Position numbers and translations under genes: made by a program. Positions 25,909 through 33,100 of a stretch of 64,000 bases of DNA are shown here, piece by piece. Under the pieces are notes generated by a model. The model ran no database searches and was not told where the DNA came from. It was given only the letters and a program-made list of their open reading frames with translations. Where the stretch lies: contig CACCOB010000002.1 in the NCBI GenBank assembly GCA_902547535.1, positions 1 to 64,000 on the forward strand, in the 5' to 3' direction. Position 1 is the first letter of the stretch, and the number at the start of each line of letters is the position of its first letter. The stretch is from an uncultured Pelagibacteraceae bacterium (lineage in GTDB: Bacteria > Pseudomonadota > Alphaproteobacteria > Pelagibacterales > Pelagibacteraceae).

Positions 25909-27259
25909 AATATTAGATTACTTGCCCCTTTTATTGCTATTTATCGCACCTGTAATATTTTTAACAATAAAAAACTTTAATAATTCTTATCCTTTAAATT
26001 TTATATCAACATTAATAGCCCTAATTATTGTAAGTATTTTAATTTTCTTTTTCTTTAAAATATTATTAAAAAAAAAAAAATATATAAAGGTCCTTTATTT
26101 TTTATATCTTTTCTGGTTTTTTCAATTTTATATTAATACGACTAATTTAAATTTTTTAAGTTTATCTGATTTTAGTCAAAAAATAATAATATTAATCATA
26201 ATAATAATTATTTCATCTTTATTAAGTTTTTTCTTAAATCAATATATAAAAAATTTTATAATTATTTTTATATTTTTAAATTTCATTTATCTATTAAGTG
26301 ATTTACTTATACCAAAGAACTTTGAAAAAAGTGATTATTTAAATTCTTCTGAAATTCTAGATTTAAAATTTAAAAATAAAGAAAATATTTATTTTATAAT
26401 TTTAGATCAGATGACCTCTAAAAAATTATATTTAGAAAAATATGCATTAGATATCTCAACAAATTTAAATAATTTTCAAAAAAAAGGTTACAAATATATT
26501 GATAATACTCAAACTGATAATTTAGAGTCCACAAAAGTTATTTCTAGTATTTTTAACTTAAATAAAGATGTTTCATCAAAAGAAAGAAATTTATTTTTGA
26601 GTGAAAATTCAAATAGTCATGAATTACTATTTTTATTAAAGAATAATGGTTATAAAATATGGTACCTTGATAACGATATGGTCAAATGTCCAGTACATGA
26701 GTTAATAAACTGTATAAACAAGGGCTCATCTAGCCTCATCAATTCTCCAATTTATCATTTATTCTCAGTTTCAATATTTAATAAAGTGTATAAGTACCTC
26801 ATCCATGAGTATTTCGTTTCATTCAAAAAAGATAAATTGTATGCACATACTGAAATTGATAAATTTTTAAAATTCTTAAAGAACAATCAAAAATTAATAA
26901 TCAATAAAAAAAACTTTATTTTTATTCATAATCTAGGACCTCATCACCCTTATAGAGATAGAAATTGTAAACTGATTTCGTTCGATTATAAAATGAGTGA
27001 TGACGAAATTAATGATTATAGATCTTCAACATTATGTGTTTTAAAAAAGGTTGAAAAATTTGTTAGTCACATTGAGAAATATGATAATGATGCAACAATA
27101 ATTATTCAAGGGGATCATGGATTTAGTATAGATAACAATATTAAAAAGCGTGATAAGGATATTTTTAACTTGGTAAAAATTCCTAATAATTGTAATTTGA
27201 GTTTAAAACCTATAACAAATAATATAAATATTTTTAAAAATATACTTAACTGTATTTAA
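25898..27259 (+). CDS. Membrane-anchored sulfatase-like (alkaline phosphatase superfamily) protein
   Basis: The 453-residue protein has four or five N-terminal membrane helices (residues 8-150) and a periplasmic C-terminal domain. The domain starts IYFIILDQMTS near residue 165, has TDNLESTKVISSIF near residue 206 where the nucleophilic Thr of this superfamily sits, HNLGPHHPYRDR near residue 347, and IIQGDHGFS near residue 404 with the metal-binding Asp-His. This layout is that of LtaS/EptA-like transferases and related sulfatase-like proteins that add phospho-groups to surface glycans. No Cys-x-Pro-x-Arg sulfatase signature is seen. It precedes a tiny membrane protein by 4 bp. Confidence 0.75.
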   Translation: MKYKILDYLPLLLLFIAPVIFLTIKNFNNSYPLNFISTLIALIIVSILIFFFFKILLKKKKYIKVLYFLYLFWFFQFYINTTNLNFLSLSDFSQKIIILIIIIIISSLLSFFLNQYIKNFIIIFIFLNFIYLLSDLLIPKNFEKSDYLNSSEILDLKFKNKENIYFIILDQMTSKKLYLEKYALDISTNLNNFQKKGYKYIDNTQTDNLESTKVISSIFNLNKDVSSKERNLFLSENSNSHELLFLLKNNGYKIWYLDNDMVKCPVHELINCINKGSSSLINSPIYHLFSVSIFNKVYKYLIHEYFVSFKKDKLYAHTEIDKFLKFLKNNQKLIINKKNFIFIHNLGPHHPYRDRNCKLISFDYKMSDDEINDYRSSTLCVLKKVEKFVSHIEKYDNDATIIIQGDHGFSIDNNIKKRDKDIFNLVKIPNNCNLSLKPITNNINIFKNILNCI

Positions 27260-27263
27260 AACA

Positions 27264-27452
27264 ATGAAATTCTTACTTTTATTTATTATATTTTTTTCAT
27301 TTACTACTTATAGCCAAGCTTATGTAGATCCTGGATCAGCTAGTATAATTATACAGGCTATAATAGGATTTATTGCAGGAGCGTTAGCAACAATAAAATT
27401 ATGGTGGAAAAAATTTATTAGTTTGTTTTCAAAAAAAACCAAAAAAAATTGA
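27264..27452 (+). CDS. Small membrane protein with YVDPGSAS motif
   Basis: This 62-residue protein has a signal-peptide-like N-terminus (residues 1-19, ending SQA), then YVDPGSASIIIQ, a second hydrophobic segment (about 27-43) and a basic tail with WWKKF and many lysines. I recall similar short proteins with an AYxDPGtgS segment beside membrane sulfatase-like genes in polysaccharide loci, but their function is not known to me. The placement just after the sulfatase-like gene, with its stop overlapping the next start, argues that it is a translated gene and a partner of that enzyme. Confidence 0.75.
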   Translation: MKFLLLFIIFFSFTTYSQAYVDPGSASIIIQAIIGFIAGALATIKLWWKKFISLFSKKTKKN

Positions 27453-28453
27453 TGCATATATTCATAACAGGCATAGCTGGTTTTTTAGGTTCTAATTTAG
27501 CGAATTTTTATTTAAACAAAAAATTTAAAGTCTCAGGTTGTGATAATTTAGTCGGTGGTGATAGAGAATTTGTAAATCCTAAAGCTATATTTTATCAAGG
27601 TGATTGTGAAGATTTGGACTTTATGACTAGAGCAACTGCAGGTGCTGATATAATATGCCATGCCGCTGCTTATGCTCATGAAGGTCTTTCAAGTGTCTCT
27701 CCAACCCTCATCTGTAATAATAATGTTACAGGTAGTGTTTCTGTATTTACTGCAGGAATAAGAAATAACGTAAAAAGAATTGTATTTTGCTCGTCAATGG
27801 CTAGGTATGGTGACATAAAAATTCCATTTCATGAAAATGATAAAGTGAATCCAGTAGATCCTTATGGAGTATCAAAAGTTGCAGCCGAAAATATACTTAA
27901 AATTTTATGTAGAACACACAAGGTCGAATACAATATAGCAGTACCTCATAATATTATAGGACCTAATCAAAAGTATGACGACCCATTTAGAAATGTAGCC
28001 TCAATTATGATAAATTTAATGCTTCAAAAAAGAAGACCAATTATTTATGGTGATGGAGAACAAAAAAGATGTTTTTCAGATATCGATGATTGTATTTATT
28101 GTTTAGACAAATTGATTACTGATCCAAAAATAATTTCTCAAACAGTAAATATTGGACCTGATGAGGAGTATATTTCAATTAATGATTTATATAAAATACT
28201 TTCAAACAAACTGCAATTTAATGAGCCACCTATATATACAAATGATAGGCCCAATGAAGTAAAACATGCGACTTGTTCGTCCGAAAAGGCAAGAGAAATC
28301 CTTAAGTATAAAACTACAGTAGATTTATCCAGCTCACTAGATAAATTAATTAAATTTATTAAAAAAGGGGGTATTAAGGAATTTAAATATAATTATATGC
28401 TTGAAATAGAAAATGAAAATACTCCTTTGACTTGGAAGAAAAGACTATTTTAA
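27452..28453 (+). CDS. NAD-dependent UDP-sugar epimerase-like (GalE-type SDR) protein
   Basis: The 333-residue extended SDR starts HIFITGIAGFLGSNLA (TGxxGxxG). CHAAAYAHEG near residue 68, SSMARYGD near residue 111 and YGVSKVAAEN near residue 133 (Y-x3-K) complete the active site. NIIGPNQKYDDPFRNV near residue 168 and GDGEQKRCFSDIDD near residue 203 are the substrate-side segments of GalE/WbpP-type epimerases. I chose ATG 27452, which overlaps the previous stop as TGATG, over a TTG one codon earlier. It is the last gene of the polysaccharide island before the 5S rRNA. Confidence 0.82.
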   Translation: MHIFITGIAGFLGSNLANFYLNKKFKVSGCDNLVGGDREFVNPKAIFYQGDCEDLDFMTRATAGADIICHAAAYAHEGLSSVSPTLICNNNVTGSVSVFTAGIRNNVKRIVFCSSMARYGDIKIPFHENDKVNPVDPYGVSKVAAENILKILCRTHKVEYNIAVPHNIIGPNQKYDDPFRNVASIMINLMLQKRRPIIYGDGEQKRCFSDIDDCIYCLDKLITDPKIISQTVNIGPDEEYISINDLYKILSNKLQFNEPPIYTNDRPNEVKHATCSSEKAREILKYKTTVDLSSSLDKLIKFIKKGGIKEFKYNYMLEIENENTPLTWKKRLF

Positions 28454-28467
28454 AAAGAAAAAAACTC

Positions 28468-28494
28468 TTTACCAAAAATATAAAATGTTATAAA
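28468..28494 (+). promoter_or_regulatory. Possible sigma-70 promoter for 5S rRNA
   Basis: TTTACC at 28468-28473 and TATAAA at 28489-28494 are separated by 15 bp and would start transcription close to the 5S gene at 28503. The spacing is short and the surrounding DNA is A+T-rich, so the match could be accidental. A second TATAAA lies at 28479-28484. A local promoter is plausible because the 5S gene is at least 28 kb from any 23S gene. Confidence 0.3.
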
Positions 28495-28502
28495 AGTCTT
28501 TC

Positions 28503-28618
28503 GCCTGGTGATTATTGCGAAAGGGTAATACCCGATCCCATTCCGAACTCGGAAGTCAAGCCTTTCTGCGCCGATGGTACTTTGTCTTAAGACATGGAAG
28601 AGTAGGACGTTGCCAGGC
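28503..28618 (+). rRNA. rrf: 5S ribosomal RNA
   Basis: The 116-nt segment starts GCCTGGTG and ends TTGCCAGGC, so its ends pair to form helix I. Inside are CCCGATCCCATTCCGAACTCGG (loop B/helix III region at 28531-28552) and GCGCCGATGGTACT (28569-28582), which are conserved in bacterial 5S rRNA. GAGTAGGACGTTGCC at the 3' side is also standard. No 16S or 23S sequence is found anywhere in the window, so this 5S gene is detached from the rest of the rRNA operon. rpmJ follows after 8 nt. End points are set from the terminal helix and may be off by one or two bases. Confidence 0.95.
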
Positions 28619-28626
28619 TATAAATT

Positions 28627-28752
28627 ATGAAAATAGCAAGCTCACTAAAATCCTTAAAAAAAAGAGATCTAAATTCTAAATTAGTTCGTAGAAGAGGAAG
28701 AGTTTATATAATTAATAAAAAAAATCCGAAATTTAAAGCAAGACAAAAATAA
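28627..28752 (+). CDS. rpmJ: 50S ribosomal protein L36
   Basis: This 41-residue gene encodes [18 protein letters not shown], then [23 protein letters not shown]. The 'K.V.RRGR.yvI.kknPrfKaRQ' pattern is that of L36. It is the longer variant without the zinc-binding cysteines and histidine, common in proteobacteria. L36 is a small protein of the large subunit. The gene begins 8 nt after the 5S rRNA and has no Shine-Dalgarno sequence, so it may be expressed from the 5S transcript. pntAA begins 13 nt downstream. Confidence 0.93.
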   Translation: MKIASSLKSLKKRDLNSKLVRRRGRVYIINKKNPKFKARQK

Positions 28753-28765
28753 AAATTTAATACTT

Positions 28766-29854
28766 ATGAAAATTGGATCAATTTCAGAGGATAAAAATAT
28801 TGAAAAAAGAGTTTCAATAACTCCAGATATAGCAAAAAAATATATAGATCTTGGTATAGATGTGCAAATTACTGAAAATTATGGAGAACACTTAGGTTAC
28901 TCAAACTCAAATTATGAAAAACAAGGTGCCACGATAATTAAAAGTAAAAAGGAATTAATTGAAAAATCAGATATAATTGTCCAGATGGGTCTGATTGAAG
29001 ATGATGATTTATCACTTTTAAATTCAAAACATACTTATATTGGAGTTTTAAATTCGCACAAAAATAAAGAGAGACTTTCTTCATTGATAGAAAAAAAAGT
29101 AAATTTTTTTTCTTTAGATCTTCTTCCCAGGATAACAAGAGCCCAGTCAATGGATATACTATCATCCCAAGCTAATTTGGCAGGTTATAAAGCTGTAGTT
29201 GAATCTTTTTCAATATTTGAAAAAGCTATACCAATGATGATGACAGCAGCTGGAACAGTTCCAGCAGCAAAAGTATTAGTTGTTGGAGCAGGTGTTGCAG
29301 GCCTGCAGGCTATAGCAACGGCGAAAAGAATGGGTGCTATCGTATTTGCAACTGATGTCAGAGTTGCCTCAAAAGAACAAGTTGAAAGTTTGGGTGGTAA
29401 ATTTCTAGTAGTTGAAGGATCTGAAAATTTAGAAACTGAGGGTGGTTATGCCAAAGAAGCCTCAGAGGAATTTAAAAAGCAACAAGAAGAACTTCTTGCA
29501 GAAACATTAAAAAAAATTGATATTGTAATTTGTACAGCATTGATACCTGGAAAAACAGCACCATTAATTATATCTGAGAAAATGATTAATAATATGCAAT
29601 CTGGGTCAATAATTTATGACTTAGCTGCAGTTCAAGGAGGGAATGCAGCTTTTACAGAAGTTGACAAAATAATCGATAAAAATGGCGTAAAAATTGTAGG
29701 TGAGAAAAATATTTTAAATAAATTACCTTCATCTTCTTCAGGTCTTTATTCAAAAAATATTTTTAATTTTGTAACTAATTTATATGATAAAAAAAATAAA
29801 AAATTAAATATCAACCTAGAAGATGAAATAATTGCTAAAACAATAATTAAGTAA
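28766..29854 (+). CDS. pntAA: NAD(P) transhydrogenase subunit alpha part 1
   Basis: This 362-residue protein is the soluble NAD(H)-binding domain I of proton-translocating transhydrogenase. The N-terminal alanine-dehydrogenase/PNT fold starts KIGSISEDKNIEKRVSITP. The Rossmann segment VLVVGAGVAGLQAIATAKRMGA lies near residue 170 (positions 29273-29338), followed by ATDVR and the mobile loop around AKEASEEF near residue 230. With the next two genes it forms the three-subunit type first described in Rhodospirillum rubrum, moving hydride between NADH and NADP+ at the expense of the proton gradient. It probably supplies NADPH in this lean genome. Confidence 0.95.
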   Translation: MKIGSISEDKNIEKRVSITPDIAKKYIDLGIDVQITENYGEHLGYSNSNYEKQGATIIKSKKELIEKSDIIVQMGLIEDDDLSLLNSKHTYIGVLNSHKNKERLSSLIEKKVNFFSLDLLPRITRAQSMDILSSQANLAGYKAVVESFSIFEKAIPMMMTAAGTVPAAKVLVVGAGVAGLQAIATAKRMGAIVFATDVRVASKEQVESLGGKFLVVEGSENLETEGGYAKEASEEFKKQQEELLAETLKKIDIVICTALIPGKTAPLIISEKMINNMQSGSIIYDLAAVQGGNAAFTEVDKIIDKNGVKIVGEKNILNKLPSSSSGLYSKNIFNFVTNLYDKKNKKLNINLEDEIIAKTIIK

Positions 29855-29858
29855 ATTT

Positions 29859-30170
29859 ATGGAAATTGATCCTTTTATATTTAGATTAAGTATTTTTATA
29901 CTTTCAATATTTATCGGATATTATGTAGTTTGGAGTGTAACTCCATCACTACATACACCGTTAATGTCAGTAACTAATGCAATATCTTCTGTAATTATTG
30001 TTGGTGCAATAATTGCTTCATTATCAGGTGGATCTTCAAATAAATTTGATACCTCAAACATATTTGGTTATTTAGCAATAATATTGGCAGCAATAAACAT
30101 TTTTGGTGGTTTCTTAGTTACCCATCGTATGTTGGCAATGTATAAAAAAAAAACAAAAGATAAAAAATGA
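29859..30170 (+). CDS. pntAB: NAD(P) transhydrogenase subunit alpha part 2
   Basis: The 103-residue membrane protein has three or four hydrophobic segments and matches the first part of the proton-channel domain II. WSVTPSLHTPLMSVTNAISS near residue 25 is the conserved segment of this subunit; further hydrophobic segments cover residues 42-58 and 66-90. It starts 4 bp after pntAA and overlaps pntB by 4 bp, so the three subunits are translationally linked. Confidence 0.95.
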   Translation: MEIDPFIFRLSIFILSIFIGYYVVWSVTPSLHTPLMSVTNAISSVIIVGAIIASLSGGSSNKFDTSNIFGYLAIILAAINIFGGFLVTHRMLAMYKKKTKDKK

Positions 30171-31567
30171 TTTCAGTTAATTTCCTAGCAATATTTTATC
30201 TAATTTCAGGTGTATTATTTATACTTGCTTTGAGGGGTCTATCTTCCCCAGAAACTTCTAGGAGAGGTAATGTATTTGGAATTATAGGGATGGCTCTAGC
30301 TATTGTTGTAACAATATTATCAGTCGATAATTTTTCATCAGGCTTAATATATCTAATTATTTTTTTAGCAATAGGGGGCTCTATAGGTGCTTTTATAGCA
30401 TTTAAAATACCGATGACGGCAATGCCAGAATTAGTTGCTGGTTTTCATAGTTTGGTAGGTTTAGCCGCTGTATTTGTTGCAATATCAGCATTTTTAAATC
30501 CTCAAGTTTTTAATTTAGGTTTTCCTGGAGAAATAAAAATTGCAAGTCTCATAGAAATGTCTTTAGGTGTATCAATTGGAGCTATCACTTTTACTGGATC
30601 CATAATCGCATTTTTAAAATTAAGAGGAATAATGTCCGGCTCGCCAATAACTTTTACAGGCCAACACTATTTAAATCTATTTTTTGGACTTTCTTTGATA
30701 GGACTGATCTTTTACTTGTGTATAACCCAGGGAAATATTTGGTTTTGGACTATTATCATTATTTCTCTATTGGTTGGTGTGTTACTTATTATTCCAATTG
30801 GAGGAGCTGATATGCCAGTTGTGATATCGATGTTAAATTCGTATTCAGGATGGGCAGCTGCTGGAATAGGATTTACACTTGAAAATACAGCTTTAATTAT
30901 AACTGGAGCATTAGTCGGTTCATCTGGGGCTATTTTATCATACATTATGTGCAAAGGAATGAATCGATCATTTTTTAATGTAATATTAGGTGGATGGGGA
31001 GCTTCAGAAACAGATTCCTCATCAAGATCATTAAAAGAGCAAAAGCCTGTAAAAAATGGAAATGCAGATGATGCTGCATTTCTTATGAAGAATGCTTCCT
31101 CTGTTATAATAGTACCTGGATATGGAATGGCAGTGGCCCAAGCCCAGCATGCATTGAGAGAGATGGTAGATGCTTTAAAAAAAAATGGGGTAAAAGTTTC
31201 GTATGCAATCCACCCAGTAGCCGGAAGAATGCCAGGACATATGAATGTTTTACTTGCTGAGGCAAATGTTCCATATGATGAGGTTTTTGAATTAGAAGAA
31301 ATTAATAATGATTTTTCAAATTGTGATGTTGCCTACGTAATTGGAGCAAATGATGTAACTAATCCAGTTGCAAAATCAGATCCGCAAAGTCCAATTTATG
31401 GAATGCCAGTTCTAGACGTTGAAAAAAGTAAATCAGTTTTATTTGTAAAGAGAAGTCTTTCACCCGGATATGCAGGGATAGACAACGATTTATTTTATAG
31501 AGATAATACTTTAATGTTATTTGCAGATGCAAAAAAAATGACTGAAGAAATAGTAAAAAGTTTATAA
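30167..31567 (+). CDS. pntB: NAD(P) transhydrogenase subunit beta
   Basis: This 466-residue protein has about eight or nine membrane helices (residues 1-270, rest of domain II) and a soluble NADP(H)-binding domain III. Key segments are AMPELVAGFHSLVGLAAV near residue 84, MPVVISMLNSYSGWAAA near residue 215 and IIVPGYGMAVAQAQHA near residue 314, the domain III nucleotide loop. AIHPVAGRMPGHMNVLLAEA near residue 345 and VIGANDVTNP near residue 390 complete the NADP site. All catalytic segments look intact and the length is normal. Confidence 0.96.
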   Translation: MISVNFLAIFYLISGVLFILALRGLSSPETSRRGNVFGIIGMALAIVVTILSVDNFSSGLIYLIIFLAIGGSIGAFIAFKIPMTAMPELVAGFHSLVGLAAVFVAISAFLNPQVFNLGFPGEIKIASLIEMSLGVSIGAITFTGSIIAFLKLRGIMSGSPITFTGQHYLNLFFGLSLIGLIFYLCITQGNIWFWTIIIISLLVGVLLIIPIGGADMPVVISMLNSYSGWAAAGIGFTLENTALIITGALVGSSGAILSYIMCKGMNRSFFNVILGGWGASETDSSSRSLKEQKPVKNGNADDAAFLMKNASSVIIVPGYGMAVAQAQHALREMVDALKKNGVKVSYAIHPVAGRMPGHMNVLLAEANVPYDEVFELEEINNDFSNCDVAYVIGANDVTNPVAKSDPQSPIYGMPVLDVEKSKSVLFVKRSLSPGYAGIDNDLFYRDNTLMLFADAKKMTEEIVKSL

Positions 31568-31568
31568 C

Positions 31569-32261
31569 TTGACTAAAATATTTTGTGATATTGCAGATAA
31601 AATTTTAGTAAAGTCTTTTAATAAAAAAACTATTGTTAAAGGATTTACAACAAATCCAAGTCTAATTAGAAAAGCTGGAGCAAAAAACTATAAATCTTAT
31701 TGCTTAGAGCTCCTTAAAATAACAAATAAACCCATCTCTTTTGAGGTTTTTGCAGATAATGAAAAAGATATGATTTCACAAGGCTTAAAAATCAGTAGCT
31801 GGGGAAATAACGTTTTTGTGAAAGTTCCTGTATTAAATACAAAAGGAAAATTTATGGGAAAAGTAATTAAAAAACTAAATAAAAAAAATATAAAATTAAA
31901 TATTACTGCAGTATATACATCAAAACAAACCAGACAGATTTTAAAAGAAATAAATAAAACAACAAAAGTAATTATTTCTATTTTTGCTGGAAGAATGGCA
32001 GATGCAGGAAGAGATCCTATTCCAGAATTTTACAAAAGTATAAAGCTTTCAAAAAAATTTAAAAATGTAGAAATATTATGGGCCAGTACAAGAGAACCAT
32101 ATAATTATATTCAGGCAAAAAGATTAAAATGTCATATCATAACTATGCCACCTTCGATTATTCAAAAAATTGAGAATTTTGGAAAGACAACACAAATGTT
32201 AACAAAAGATACTGTAAAAGCATTTTTAAATGATAGCAAAAAATCTAAATTTAGAATTTAG
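31569..32261 (+). CDS. Transaldolase-family protein (fructose-6-phosphate aldolase-like)
   Basis: The 230-residue enzyme begins IFCDIADK and has KGFTTNPSL near residue 24. NNVFVKVPV near residue 80 carries the Schiff-base lysine, and LNITAVYTSKQ near residue 109 and IFAGRMADAGRDP near residue 136 are further active-site segments. The short single-barrel form is the TalC/FSA subgroup. It probably acts in the non-oxidative pentose phosphate pathway, linking to the tkt, fba and gap genes at 36-41 kb. The start is TTG right after the pntB stop; I see no better start. Confidence 0.85.
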   Translation: MTKIFCDIADKILVKSFNKKTIVKGFTTNPSLIRKAGAKNYKSYCLELLKITNKPISFEVFADNEKDMISQGLKISSWGNNVFVKVPVLNTKGKFMGKVIKKLNKKNIKLNITAVYTSKQTRQILKEINKTTKVIISIFAGRMADAGRDPIPEFYKSIKLSKKFKNVEILWASTREPYNYIQAKRLKCHIITMPPSIIQKIENFGKTTQMLTKDTVKAFLNDSKKSKFRI

Positions 32262-32283
32262 TTAAAATTTATAATATTAATAT

Positions 32284-33003
32284 TTAATCATCATATTTTG
32301 AAAACCTTGTTCTTCTTAAAATTTTTTTTATTAAAAAAAGTTTTAATTTTTTAAAGGGTCCATAAATCCATCTTGAGTTAAAAAGTAAACTTGGATTTTT
32401 AATAAATTTTTCATCAAATTTAATTTTTTCTATATATTCATTTTTGACAAAAATGCAGTTACCAGTATGACTGATGATTGTATAGTTTTTATTATTTGCA
32501 ACTTCTAAAGCAGAGGAGAAACTACAGCCTGGATTATTACTTTCGTGTCTCTTGAAAACTCCAGGCTTGTAAGTACTATTTATTTCTATCACAACTATTT
32601 TAGGATCATAAGCTTCAAAATTTTCCCAAATTTCGAGGTCGTAAGAGTCAATATCTATTGAGAGAACATCAAATTTTTTATTGAGTGAGGTTGATTTTAA
32701 AACATTTTTTAATGATTTTGTAGAATTAGGATCTGCCTCTATATTAACATTTATAGGAGTTATATTTTCATAATCTAAACAAGTTTTTTTTAAGTCCAAA
32801 AATCTTCCTTTATCACCTTCAATATATACTGCTTTAGCATTGAAGTTTTTTACTAAATTAAATGTATTTGAGTATAATTTACCATCCCAAGCTCCAAATT
32901 CACAAACCTCTAAATTTTTAATTTCCAACCTTTTAATCAGCTCCTCTATTATTCCGTCCTCTCCAAATTGGCTAAAAACATTTTTTTTAAATTTATCAAA
33001 CAT
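32284..33003 (-). CDS. FkbM-like SAM-dependent methyltransferase
   Basis: This 239-residue protein has SQFGEDGIIEEL near residue 11 and LEVCEFGAWDGKLYSNT near residue 31, the SAM-binding glycine loop. AVYIEGDKGRF near residue 58 and FDVLSIDIDSYDLEIW near residue 110 match the acidic segments of FkbM-type methyltransferases. Substrates of this family are mostly O-methylated sugars or secondary metabolites, so it may act on surface glycan. It starts 16 nt downstream of tRNA-fMet on the same strand. Its product type is unlike the housekeeping genes around it, so it may be accessory. Confidence 0.7.
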   Translation of the reverse strand: MFDKFKKNVFSQFGEDGIIEELIKRLEIKNLEVCEFGAWDGKLYSNTFNLVKNFNAKAVYIEGDKGRFLDLKKTCLDYENITPINVNIEADPNSTKSLKNVLKSTSLNKKFDVLSIDIDSYDLEIWENFEAYDPKIVVIEINSTYKPGVFKRHESNNPGCSFSSALEVANNKNYTIISHTGNCIFVKNEYIEKIKFDEKFIKNPSLLFNSRWIYGPFKKLKLFLIKKILRRTRFSKYDD

Positions 33004-33019
33004 AAACTTTAAATTAATT

Positions 33020-33096
33020 TGGTTGCGGGGGACGGATTTGAACCGCCGACCTCAAGGTTATGAGCCTTGCGAGCTACCAGGCTGCTCCACCCCGCG
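33020..33096 (-). tRNA. Initiator tRNA-fMet (CAU)
   Basis: The 77-nt cloverleaf on the minus strand starts CGCGGGG and ends CCCCGCA followed by encoded ACCA. Base 1 is C and base 72 is A, the unpaired C1-A72 end that marks bacterial initiator tRNA. The D stem has A11-U24, and the anticodon loop is CTCATAA. The anticodon stem is CAAGG/CCTTG, so pair 29-41 is A-U in place of the usual G-C of the three-G-C initiator motif. It lies 4 bp after the rpsU stop, so it is probably cut from an rpsU transcript. Confidence 0.96.
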
Positions 33097-33100
33097 GTAA

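Noticed and set aside
1-28453. Prophage, transposon or integrase-driven island
   Set aside because: No transposase, integrase, terminal inverted repeat, direct-repeat attachment site or phage structural gene was seen; exchange by homologous recombination at the conserved rRNA flanks is more likely.
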